Origin: JANNYA01 sp043754435
GTDB lineage: Bacteria > Pseudomonadota > Gammaproteobacteria > Xanthomonadales > SZUA-5
Reading direction: 5' to 3'
Length of the DNA: 37,293 nt
Assembly: GCA_043754435.1 (NCBI GenBank)
Contig: JAYUUS010000154.1
Coordinates: forward strand, 1-37,293
Part shown: positions 1-8,328 of the stretch, in pieces
How positions within the stretch are numbered: the first letter of the stretch is position 1
Layout: every line of letters starts with the position of its first letter
The notes under the pieces: model-generated
Seen by the model: the letters and a program-made list of their open reading frames with translations, nothing else
What the model was told of the DNA's origin: nothing
Database searches by the model: none
Program-made: the position numbers and the translations under genes

Positions 1-1830
1 AAGCTCGTCGTCACATGCTTCGACAAGCTCAGCACGAACGGGTTTCCTTGTGTTCAATTCAGATACTGGCAGCTCACGCGGAATTTCCCATTCCTGCCAA
101 GATTTATTCAGCGCCGTATTCAACGCCGCGCGCAACGGTTCCAAATTCGCCTGCCAACTGTCCCAAATCACATCAATTTCGGCATTATTCGCTATCGATT
201 TCAGCGTGATGTGCGGCACGCGCTCATAAACAAAACCGTGGCGTATATTGCCGTGCACCGGCTGCGAACTCGGTGCGCTGCGGGTGACTTCGGCTTCTTT
301 GACTTGCCCATCGCGCGAATCGGCGAGCAAATAGAACGGGTAACGCGCACCCATAATTCGCGCCCGTGCCAAAGCCAGCGCCACGCGCGAGGTGTCAATG
401 GTGATCCAGCGGCGGCCCCATTGTTCTGAAACGGTGGCGGTAGTGCCGGAACCGCAGGTTGGATCTAGGACTAGGTCGCCTGGGTCGGAAGTCATCAAAA
501 CACAGCGTTGAATGACCTTTGAAGTCGTCTGCACTACATATACCTTGTTCTGTTCGGCGGTTCCCATCGTGTCCTCCCAAAGATTGGGAATAGCAACAGC
601 CGCGAAGTCTTTAAAAAAGATTTTGTAGTTCACGAACTCCTTAGTTTTTAGAAGTCGATTTGACTTCATTAGGCGTTCCATACCGGTAACGCCCGTTTTC
701 CATCCACCTTTCCGTGGCCTCAACTTATGGCCGTTTAGGCTAAATTCGAAAAGTGTGGATTCGCTCGCCGTCTCGGAAGTCAATGGACCAGCAAGGAAAA
801 CTCTTTCACCTTCCGCCAATAGTTGTTCGCCAGTTGTTTCCTTCGCCGTTAGAGGTCTAATTGTTCCGTCGATCGCCTGCACCGAACGGTACCGCGCACC
901 CGCACCTTCGCGAAGATCCTTCTCAAAGTACGCGGGACGATACTTGGCGACTGCTGCATCCTTCGCATACCACACGATGTAGTCAGAGATGTTGTCGATG
1001 TGCGCTTGTCCCATTCCGCCGCTCTTCTTCGTCGTTATAAGACTGATGAAATTTGCATCCCCAAAAACTTCATCCATAACCGCCCGAACCCGATGCACAT
1101 TCTCATCGCCAATCTGCACAAAAATCGAGCCCGATTCGGTCAGCAAATCGCGCGCCACCGTGAGTCGATCACGCAAATAGGTTAGATAGGAATGGATGCC
1201 ATCGCGCCAAGTGTCGCGAAAGGCTTTGACTTGTTCGGGTTCGCGGGTGATGTGGCTGGTGTTGCCGTCTTTGACATCGCGGCTGGTGGTGGACCACTGG
1301 AAGTTGCTATTGAATTTGATGCCGTAGGGCGGGTCGAAATAAATGCACTGCACCTTTCCGCGCAGGCCCTCGCGCTCAGCTAGGCTTGCCATCACTTGCA
1401 GGGAATCCCCCAAAATCATGCGGTTTGACCAGTTCTGATCGTGCGCGTAGAACTCGGTTTTATCCGCGCCCTTGGGTATGCCGTTGAAATCATTAAATAA
1501 ATCGGTTTGAAAGCCATCTGCCTGCGCGGCATCGGTTTTACTTTGGCGCAGCAAATCATCGATCAAGACTTTCGGGTGCACCTTTTCTTGGATGTAAATC
1601 GGCGGCGCGTGCACCACCAAATCGCTCCAGTCTTGCTCGTCTTTACCGCGCCACACCAGCTGCGGGTCAAGATCGGTATTGCGCGGGTAACGCACTTGCT
1701 TGACGTTTTCCTGATCTTTCTGGATGACCGATTGATGTTCGGCAGTCGGAATATTCTTGCGCTTGGCATCTTCATGGTTAATGGTGCCGACGCTAAGCGG
1801 AAGCTTGGGTTTGCTGGGTCTGGCTGCCAT
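1..1830 (-). CDS. Type III-like DNA methyltransferase (Mod), partial at left edge
   Basis: This is one open frame from an ATG at 1830 to the window edge, 610 codons without a stop, so the gene is 3'-truncated only by the window. It carries motif IV DPPYG at residues 166-170 and, much later, the AdoMet-binding motif I DPTCGSG at residues 456-462. Motif IV before motif I is the beta-class order of N6-adenine or N4-cytosine methyltransferases, including type III Mod subunits. The product should methylate host DNA at the site recognised with the neighbouring Res protein; the target between the two motifs cannot be read from sequence. The start lies 2 bp after the rhuM stop, so the two are surely cotranscribed. 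The last visible residues include KPVRAELVEACDD, which is translated from a dispersed repeat, so the true C-terminus may have been altered by repeat insertion. Confidence 0.88.
   Translation of the reverse strand, partial: MAARPSKPKLPLSVGTINHEDAKRKNIPTAEHQSVIQKDQENVKQVRYPRNTDLDPQLVWRGKDEQDWSDLVVHAPPIYIQEKVHPKVLIDDLLRQSKTDAAQADGFQTDLFNDFNGIPKGADKTEFYAHDQNWSNRMILGDSLQVMASLAEREGLRGKVQCIYFDPPYGIKFNSNFQWSTTSRDVKDGNTSHITREPEQVKAFRDTWRDGIHSYLTYLRDRLTVARDLLTESGSIFVQIGDENVHRVRAVMDEVFGDANFISLITTKKSGGMGQAHIDNISDYIVWYAKDAAVAKYRPAYFEKDLREGAGARYRSVQAIDGTIRPLTAKETTGEQLLAEGERVFLAGPLTSETASESTLFEFSLNGHKLRPRKGGWKTGVTGMERLMKSNRLLKTKEFVNYKIFFKDFAAVAIPNLWEDTMGTAEQNKVYVVQTTSKVIQRCVLMTSDPGDLVLDPTCGSGTTATVSEQWGRRWITIDTSRVALALARARIMGARYPFYLLADSRDGQVKEAEVTRSAPSSQPVHGNIRHGFVYERVPHITLKSIANNAEIDVIWDSWQANLEPLRAALNTALNKSWQEWEIPRELPVSELNTRKPVRAELVEACDDEL
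13..42. repeat. Dispersed short repeat inside the mod reading frame
   Basis: The core ttcgacaagctcagcacgaa is a short dispersed repeat that I recognise from many proteobacterial genomes, usually intergenic. Here it is read in frame by mod on the minus strand as PVRAELVEA. It lies at the extreme left edge, so its other half, if there is one, is outside the window. Confidence 0.6.
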
Positions 1831-1832
1831 GG

Positions 1833-2873
1833 TTATGCCTTTGGGGTGCGTTTGGGCTTTTGCAGGGTTTTAACAAGCCGGTCAAAGTCTGATTCGTAGT
1901 GCTGATCTTGAATGACCCGAAACACCTGATATTCCTTGTCAGCCAAAGCTTGCGCGACTGCGTGGGAAACTTTGCCTTTGTCTTGCAATATTTCTTGTTC
2001 GTTAAACTGTAAAAAGGCATTTAGCTTTTCTGCCCAGTCGCGCATGTGCATCAGGCGGCCGCGGCTGGACTGAAATTCAGCGTGGTCTAAATACATGTCC
2101 ACAATGTGGTTGAGCGCTTTTAACTCGTCTTTATGCAAATAATTTTTCGCGATGCCAATATCTGACTTGAGCACTTTGCCCGGTGCCTTACGCCAACTGC
2201 TTAGGCCCATATTCGGCTGATCGGCGCGCGCACGGCTGGCGACGATTTCTGCTGCCGTATGGCCGGTGATCGCGAAATGCAGTTTGTTTTGTACAGAGGC
2301 AAAAAACTGCTCGGCCGCTGCCGTTTGCGGTGAATAGTCCGCCGCTGTCGCGTAAATATCGGTGATTTTCTGATACACCATGCGTTCGCTGGCGCGAATT
2401 TCCCGCACTTCTTCTAGCAACGCTTCAAAGTAACGCGCGTCGAAGCGGGTGCCCTGTTTGAAGCGCACAGAATCAATCGCAAACCCTTTGAGAATGTAAT
2501 CCTTTAGTCGGTTTGTTGCCCAAGTGCGAAACTGCGTGGCGCGCTGGCTTTGCACGCGATAACCGACCGCAATAATAGCCTCTAGGCTGTAAAGGGTCAC
2601 GATTCGCGTCACTTCACGTGCACCTTCCATTTGAACTACCGAGGATTCCTCGGTAGTTGCGCCAGCCTCAACTTCACCCTCAGCAAATACATTTTTTAGG
2701 TGCAAAGAAATATTGTCGCTAGTGCATTCATACAGTTGCGCCATCTGCTTTTGCGTCAACCATGCATTGTCATGCTGAAAACGTACTTCGACTCGCGTTG
2801 CGCCGTCTTCCGTGGCAAATATGAGGAGGTTGTCTGTGCTGGCGGCGTCGTCCATTTTCAATGCCTTAGCCAT
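1833..2873 (-). CDS. rhuM: RhuM family protein
   Basis: This 346-residue protein matches my knowledge of the RhuM family, named after a Salmonella SPI-3 gene. It shows a winged-helix-like N-terminal segment (WLTQKQMAQLYECTSDNIS, about residues 38-56), a middle block TLYSLEAIIAVGYRV (about 93-107), and the family core with AAEQFFASVQNKLHFAITG and RADQPNMGLSSW (about 187-230). The biochemical function of RhuM is not established. Homologues are often found among restriction-modification genes and prophages. It lies between res and mod on the same strand, 84 bp after res and 2 bp before mod, so it is probably one cistron of a three-gene defence operon. The ATG at 2873 is used because the family N-terminus begins soon after it. 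Confidence 0.85.
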   Translation of the reverse strand: MAKALKMDDAASTDNLLIFATEDGATRVEVRFQHDNAWLTQKQMAQLYECTSDNISLHLKNVFAEGEVEAGATTEESSVVQMEGAREVTRIVTLYSLEAIIAVGYRVQSQRATQFRTWATNRLKDYILKGFAIDSVRFKQGTRFDARYFEALLEEVREIRASERMVYQKITDIYATAADYSPQTAAAEQFFASVQNKLHFAITGHTAAEIVASRARADQPNMGLSSWRKAPGKVLKSDIGIAKNYLHKDELKALNHIVDMYLDHAEFQSSRGRLMHMRDWAEKLNAFLQFNEQEILQDKGKVSHAVAQALADKEYQVFRVIQDQHYESDFDRLVKTLQKPKRTPKA

Positions 2874-2957
2874 TTAGCAACCCTCGCTTTTTCAGGACTT
2901 TCTTGGAGTTGCTACTCAATACTTTACCGCAAAGCGGCAACATGCATTTTTCATTTT

Positions 2958-5900
2958 TCACGTGCTGCTCTCTGTTTTGCTCGCCTGCATAATCAACGCA
3001 TCAAATTCCGCATTAACTTTGGCTTCAAAATCCGCTTGAATCTGAAAAACTTCAGTGAACTCGGCGAACGCCCAGCGGCCAAAGCTGGCTAAGTGATTGA
3101 CGCCAGGAATCCAATAGGTGTCCATGGTGGATTTTTTCTCAATGGCGTCTTCACCGCGATAGCCTTTGATTTCGACCACCAAGTGCAGCAAATCCTCTGG
3201 CCCCCGGCCGTCATCTACCAGCACAATAAAATCAGGCAGGTATTTGCGGGTTTCGGAGCCAAAGCGATACGGCACTTCTAAGCCTAAGTTGTGGTTTTTT
3301 ACATAGGCCCGCACTCGTGGGTGCGCTTCGGCGACGCGGCAAAACTCGGCTTCCCAATGACTGTCCCAAATTACCCAGTTAATATGGCAATGCTCGGAAC
3401 TAGTCTTCCAACGGTCAAGCTTGGAGGTATTAAAGCGCACATGCCGCGTTGACCCAACGGGGTTGTACGCGTCTAGCAAGGCTTTGATGGGGCGTTCGCC
3501 TAAGAATTGGCGGGTGATTGCAGCCGTGATTTTATTGCAGGCCATATCGGCCAATTCTTGGTATATCAACTGCGCCGGGTAGGTTTCACCTTTGCACACC
3601 AAGTAATTGTCCAGCCATTGTTTGGTAATGCGCTTGAGTTGCCCAAACAAATGCAGCATCGGCGCTTCACCGGGGTCGCGCCACTTGGTATAAAGCAGCC
3701 GTTCGGTCAATTTGTACAGCACCGTGGAGGGCCGAACATGTTCTAAATGCGCAACGCTAAAGTCCTGAGAAGCACCAATCAAACCGGAATTAACGGTAAT
3801 CGTCGGGCCGACCAATTGCGGACTGAGCGTCAGGATCGACTCGTCGTTGAAGTTGGCGCTCAATCGCTCCTCAGGCAATTCGACGCGATAACCTTCTATG
3901 CGAGGAAAACGAATTTCCAGCGCTTCACGCTCGGGCATGGCTTTGACTTGCACGGTATCGCGAGGTGGCTGAGGGGGCGCAATTACTGGCTTTGCGGTGA
4001 AGTTGAACGGAATACCGAATACGTCTGCGTATTCGACATTAAATAAGCCGTCCTCATTCAATTCATAGGATTGCCGACGCAACGCGCGGCCAATTACTTG
4101 TTCGCACAGTAGCTGCGTGCCAAACGCGCGAATACCCAGCACATGCGTCACCGTGTTGGCGTCCCAGCCTTCGGTCAACATAGATACGGAAACCACACAG
4201 CGAATGCCACCGCCCAATTGCCCGGTTTTACCGACTGTGTTCATCACTTCGCGCAGCAATTCTTGTTCGGTAATATTGTCGCCGGCACGCGCGTCGCCTG
4301 TGCGCTCAATTTTTTCACGTTTAAATTGCGAGATTTCATCCGCTGCCATCGCGCGGAAACCCTCGTCCAAGGCGTCGCCCGCTTCCAGCTGTTCGCTGTC
4401 AATCAACAAGGTGTTTGGGCGGGCAAAGGGGTTGCCGTTGTCATCAAAGTTGCGAAACAGCGGCAAGCGACCGTACTCGAGGCCGCCATCCTGACGCCGA
4501 AAGCCAGACACGAAGTCATACACCAATTTTGAGATCGCGGTGTTTTGACACACGATAATGAAACAGGGCGGCACCGCAATGCCTTGTTCTTGCCAAAGCT
4601 CAAAGGTTTTTTCGTAGTGGCCGTAAAGCGCTTGCAGTGCGGTTTGTAAGCGCGCGGGTAGTTTCAACGGATCGAGTGCGCCGCCTTGACCACGGCCTTT
4701 TTTCGGCATGTCTTTGGCAACGTGCTTCCACAGATCGCGATACACCGGCAATTCTTCCCCGGGAATATTCTCCGCCACCGGCACGCGCGGCAATTTCACG
4801 ATGCCGCATTCAATCGCGTCCATCAGCGAAAAATCACTCATCGTCCAAGGAAATAGCGTGCCTTCGGCATAGCCCGAGCCGCTCAAGAAAAATGGCGTCG
4901 CAGACAGATCCATTACCCGCAAAACGCCCAATTTGCGATTCGCCGCTTCAATGCCAGAAATCCACAGCCGTGCGGCTTCGCGATTGTGCTCGGCTTCTTT
5001 GCGTTCATCCCCGACTAAATCGGCTTCTTCACTATCCTTAGGCTTTTCACGGTAGCAGTGGTGCGCTTCGTCATTGATCACCAAAATATTTTTCATGCCC
5101 ATTAGTTCGGGCATCACTCTTTGCAACATCTGGCCTTCGGTTTCTACCGTCTCCACCGCATCGCCGGTGCGCCCTTGCAAAAGTTGCCGCCCACCTTTGG
5201 AAATCTCGATGCGCTCGCGCTGCTTAAACGCGTGGTAGTTGGTAATCACTATTTTGGCGCGGCTCATATCGTCAAGCATGTCCGCAGGCAACAACTCCCG
5301 TTCGCGGTAGTAGCTATTGGGATCGTTTGGCTGGAGCACGCGCAAACGGTCTTTAATCGTCAGCCCTGGCGCACAAATCAAAAAGCCGCGCGAGAAGTTT
5401 TTGCTGGCCGGGCGGCGCACCGCGTTCACGGTTTGCCAAGCAATCAACATCGCCATCACCGTGGTTTTTCCAGCACCCGTGGCTAATTTTAGCGCTAGGC
5501 GCAGCAGCTCAGGATTCGCTTCTTTGTTCACGCGCGCCAAGTAATCCAGCAGCACCTTGCCGTTTTTGCTAAAACCCGCCACTTCCGTCAACCAAATCGC
5601 GGTTTCTGCGGCCTCCAGTTGGCAGAAGAACGGCCGCACCCCGCTAAATTTGTGCGCTCGCCAGTGCTGCAACAAGCGTGCGGTTTCCGGCGTCACCTGC
5701 CATTGGCTGGCATTGGGCAAGGCGCGCCAACTATCAACGCTCTGGCGCACTTGGTTGATCATGTCGGAAACAATGTATTGCTGCTCCGCCGTCGAAATCT
5801 TATTGCCGTCGCCCAAGGACATTTCAGCCTGCTGCGCGCTTTGGATGCGCTTTCGGGGCTTGGGTATCGGGGAAACGAAGGAAGCACGTCGCCTGGAATG

Positions 5901-6005
5901 CAGCACTTGCTGCGTTGGCTGACCATCCGGGTCTAATTCCCAATGCCGCTGCGGGCTGGTGTAGGGGGAATTTAGAATTGGCTGATCAAAAAATGGATTG
6001 GACAT
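2958..6005 (-). CDS. Type III-like restriction subunit: SF2 helicase with C-terminal nuclease
   Basis: This 1015-residue protein has superfamily 2 helicase motifs in order: Walker A ATGAGKT (175-181), Walker B DEAH (312-315), SAT (368-370), EGWDA (612-616) and QVIGRALRR (636-644). The C-terminal part has a PD-(D/E)xK nuclease signature: PDF at 924-926, then about 20 residues later EIK at 945-947. This is the architecture of type III Res proteins, which translocate on DNA by ATP hydrolysis and cleave unmodified DNA together with Mod. All key motifs look intact, so it is probably active. It is the first gene of the res-rhuM-mod unit. No good Shine-Dalgarno sequence precedes the ATG at 6005. The 139 bp separating it from serS on the same strand probably hold its own promoter, though I could not identify one. 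Confidence 0.88.
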   Translation of the reverse strand: MSNPFFDQPILNSPYTSPQRHWELDPDGQPTQQVLHSRRRASFVSPIPKPRKRIQSAQQAEMSLGDGNKISTAEQQYIVSDMINQVRQSVDSWRALPNASQWQVTPETARLLQHWRAHKFSGVRPFFCQLEAAETAIWLTEVAGFSKNGKVLLDYLARVNKEANPELLRLALKLATGAGKTTVMAMLIAWQTVNAVRRPASKNFSRGFLICAPGLTIKDRLRVLQPNDPNSYYRERELLPADMLDDMSRAKIVITNYHAFKQRERIEISKGGRQLLQGRTGDAVETVETEGQMLQRVMPELMGMKNILVINDEAHHCYREKPKDSEEADLVGDERKEAEHNREAARLWISGIEAANRKLGVLRVMDLSATPFFLSGSGYAEGTLFPWTMSDFSLMDAIECGIVKLPRVPVAENIPGEELPVYRDLWKHVAKDMPKKGRGQGGALDPLKLPARLQTALQALYGHYEKTFELWQEQGIAVPPCFIIVCQNTAISKLVYDFVSGFRRQDGGLEYGRLPLFRNFDDNGNPFARPNTLLIDSEQLEAGDALDEGFRAMAADEISQFKREKIERTGDARAGDNITEQELLREVMNTVGKTGQLGGGIRCVVSVSMLTEGWDANTVTHVLGIRAFGTQLLCEQVIGRALRRQSYELNEDGLFNVEYADVFGIPFNFTAKPVIAPPQPPRDTVQVKAMPEREALEIRFPRIEGYRVELPEERLSANFNDESILTLSPQLVGPTITVNSGLIGASQDFSVAHLEHVRPSTVLYKLTERLLYTKWRDPGEAPMLHLFGQLKRITKQWLDNYLVCKGETYPAQLIYQELADMACNKITAAITRQFLGERPIKALLDAYNPVGSTRHVRFNTSKLDRWKTSSEHCHINWVIWDSHWEAEFCRVAEAHPRVRAYVKNHNLGLEVPYRFGSETRKYLPDFIVLVDDGRGPEDLLHLVVEIKGYRGEDAIEKKSTMDTYWIPGVNHLASFGRWAFAEFTEVFQIQADFEAKVNAEFDALIMQASKTESST

Positions 6006-6144
6006 AGTCAGTGCTGGCTTGGCAAACGGCTAAGTCGCCAAGAATGCACGAGATACCTGCCGGATGCCGTTCGTGGCGAACTAAATTTCCTGGCATTCTC
6101 AGAACACCCGAGCTGGGTAGGCCGAACTCGGGCGCATAAGCTTT

Positions 6145-7431
6145 CTAAAGACTGGTTTTACCACCCAAATACGGTTGCAACGCCACCGGAATCGCGATGC
6201 TGCCATCGGCCTGCTGATGATTTTCCAGCACCGCCACCAGCGTGCGCCCAACCGCTAGGCCGGAGCCATTCAGCGTATGCACCAATTCTGGCTTGCCCGC
6301 GCCGATGCGAAACCGCGCCTGCATGCGTCGGGCTTGAAAACTTTCGCAATTGGAGCAGCTGGAAATCTCACGGTAAGAATTTTGCCCGGGCAGCCAAACT
6401 TCAATATCGTAGGTTTTCGCGGCGGAAAAGCCCATGTCGCCTGCGCACAGGGCCATCACGCGGTACGGAAGTTCTAGCAGTTGCAAGACTTTTTCTGCGT
6501 GATTGAGCATCAATTCCAGCTGCGCGTAACTTTGCGCGGGCGTCGCAATATGGACTAATTCGACCTTTTCGAACTGGTGTTGACGAATCATGCCGCGCGT
6601 ATCGCGCCCGGCGCTGCCCGCTTCGGCGCGAAAACAGAGGCTGTGTGCGGTCATTTGCAGCGGCAAGCTCGCCTCGTCCAAGATTTCGTCGGCGACCAAA
6701 TTGCTCAGCGGCACCTCGGAGGTGGGAATCAAAAAGCGCTCAGTGGCGATATTGTCCGCATCGCTTTTGATCGCAAACAAATCATCTTCGAATTTCGGCA
6801 GCTGTCCGGTGCCCTGCATGGCACTACGCAACACCAAATGCGGCACATTCACTTCTAAATAACCATGCTGAGTCGTGTGCAAGTCCAACATAAACTGCGC
6901 CAAGGCGCGGTGCAGGCGCGCCAATCCACCTTTTAAGACGGTAAATCGCGCACCGGCGATTTTGGCACCCGCTTCGGCGTCCAACATGCGCTCACGCGCG
7001 CCTAGATCAACATGATCTTTGACAGCAAAATCAAAGGTTTTCGGAACACCCCAGCGGCGCACTTCAATATTGCCGGTTTCATCCATGCCTAGCGGTACAC
7101 TGGCGTGCGGAATATTCGGTATGCGCAAGGAAATCGTGGCAATTTCCGCCTGTACTTGGCTTAAGACTTCCTCATTCGCCTTTAATTGCGCCGGAATGGC
7201 GGCAGCTTGCGTCATTGCGTCATCGACCGACTCGCCCTTGCTTTTTGCAAAGCCAATGCGCTTTGCCAATTCGTTACGCTGCTTTTGTAAGTTCTCGGTT
7301 TCGACCTGCACCTGCTTACGCTTAGCTTCTAAGGCTTCTAGCGCAGGTGCATCAATGACAAAACCGCGCGTTGCGCGCAAGGTTTCGGTGGTTTCTGCCA
7401 GTTTTTGACGTAATAAATTTGGATCCAACAT
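6145..7431 (-). CDS. serS: Seryl-tRNA synthetase
   Basis: The 428-residue product has the normal length and layout of bacterial SerRS, a cytoplasmic class II aminoacyl-tRNA synthetase that charges tRNA-Ser and tRNA-Sec with serine. Residues 1-110 form the long helical tRNA-binding arm, rich in charged heptads. The catalytic domain follows, with the serine-binding TSEVPL (237-242), class II motif 2 FRAEAGSAGRDTRG (267-280) and motif 3 GSGLAVGRTLVAVLEN (389-404). It is divergent from phoB, with 153 bp between the two start codons. The downstream res gene is separated by 139 bp and is probably an independent unit. I see nothing irregular in the gene. Confidence 0.97.
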   Translation of the reverse strand: MLDPNLLRQKLAETTETLRATRGFVIDAPALEALEAKRKQVQVETENLQKQRNELAKRIGFAKSKGESVDDAMTQAAAIPAQLKANEEVLSQVQAEIATISLRIPNIPHASVPLGMDETGNIEVRRWGVPKTFDFAVKDHVDLGARERMLDAEAGAKIAGARFTVLKGGLARLHRALAQFMLDLHTTQHGYLEVNVPHLVLRSAMQGTGQLPKFEDDLFAIKSDADNIATERFLIPTSEVPLSNLVADEILDEASLPLQMTAHSLCFRAEAGSAGRDTRGMIRQHQFEKVELVHIATPAQSYAQLELMLNHAEKVLQLLELPYRVMALCAGDMGFSAAKTYDIEVWLPGQNSYREISSCSNCESFQARRMQARFRIGAGKPELVHTLNGSGLAVGRTLVAVLENHQQADGSIAIPVALQPYLGGKTSL

Positions 7432-7584
7432 AAAGCTTTAGACTTAATCGAAAAAGAGCGCGATTATTTCAGATGCGTAAGGCTTCTGTCTTGGCATTCA
7501 TGCAAATTTGAATCTGATTGGAGATTGCGTTAAAGACGATAAGGTGTAACAACAGCGTCACAAATCCCGAGTTTAATCGCCATC

Positions 7585-8274
7585 ATGAAGCCAAGAATTT
7601 TATTAGTTGAAGACGAAGCCGCGATTCGCGACATGGTGAGCTTTGCACTGCGCCGCGCTGAGATGGACCCGGTAATCGCGGTCGATGTGCCCAGTGCGAC
7701 GCTGCAAATTGCAGAACAGCTGCCGGATTTGATTTTGCTTGATTGGATGCTGCCGGGAACCAGCGGCATCGAATATGCCCGGCGCTTAAAGCGCGATGAG
7801 CAAACCAAAGAAATTCCGGTGATTATGTTGACCGCGCGCGGCGAGGAAGATGACCGTGTTGCAGGCCTGGACTCGGGCATTGATGACTACATTGTCAAGC
7901 CATTTTCCACGCGTGAGTTAATCAGCCGCATTCGCGCAGTGCTGCGCCGCACGCAAGGCTTGATTGATGAGATGCGCGTCGAACAGGCGGAACTGCTCAT
8001 TGACGGCGCCGGTCAGCGCGTGTTCGCGCGCGGCAAAGCGCTGGCGCTAGGGCCCACCGAATACCGCCTGCTACACTTTTTTATGACGCACCCAGAGCGC
8101 GTTTATAACCGCGCGCAATTGCTTGATCACGTATGGGGCACGAATGTGTATGTAGAAGAACGCACGGTAGACGTGCATATTCGCCGGCTGCGTAAAGTTT
8201 TAGAGGCGGAAAATTGCCAAGATTACGTACAAACCGTGCGTGGTAGCGGCTACCGGTTTTCGGTTATTACTTAA
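7585..8274 (+). CDS. phoB: PhoB-type response regulator (OmpR/PhoB family)
   Basis: The 229-residue protein has a receiver domain (1-120) with acidic pocket E9/D10, phospho-acceptor D53 in LLDWMLPG, T83 and K105. A C-terminal winged-helix domain includes LLHFFMTHPERVYNRAQLL and ends VRGSGYRFSVIT. It closely follows E. coli PhoB, including the helices that contact sigma-70 and the pho box, so it is named phoB and expected to control phosphate-starvation genes. No phoR follows. The next gene, 54 bp downstream, is a large propeller-type histidine kinase, so this regulator may answer to an unusual sensor. I could not find a convincing pho box in the 153-bp divergent region, and the start codon lacks a clear ribosome-binding site. 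Confidence 0.92.
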   Translation: MKPRILLVEDEAAIRDMVSFALRRAEMDPVIAVDVPSATLQIAEQLPDLILLDWMLPGTSGIEYARRLKRDEQTKEIPVIMLTARGEEDDRVAGLDSGIDDYIVKPFSTRELISRIRAVLRRTQGLIDEMRVEQAELLIDGAGQRVFARGKALALGPTEYRLLHFFMTHPERVYNRAQLLDHVWGTNVYVEERTVDVHIRRLRKVLEAENCQDYVQTVRGSGYRFSVIT

Positions 8275-8328
8275 AAGTTTCCCACCAAAGGGCTACTTAT
8301 TTGCTGCTGCGAGCGCTAGGCTCACACT

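Noticed and set aside
1563..1775. Apparent break-up of the methyltransferase into small ORFs
   Set aside because: The frame starting at 1830 has no stop to the window edge; the short ORFs are in other frames, so this is not a pseudogene.
6107..6132. cccgag/ctcggg hairpin between serS and res
   Set aside because: Six-bp stem with a 14-nt loop and no T run on the minus strand; not a convincing terminator.
7485..7510. Possible pho box upstream of phoB
   Set aside because: ctgtctt is present but the second CTGTCAT-like half is too poor at the required spacing.
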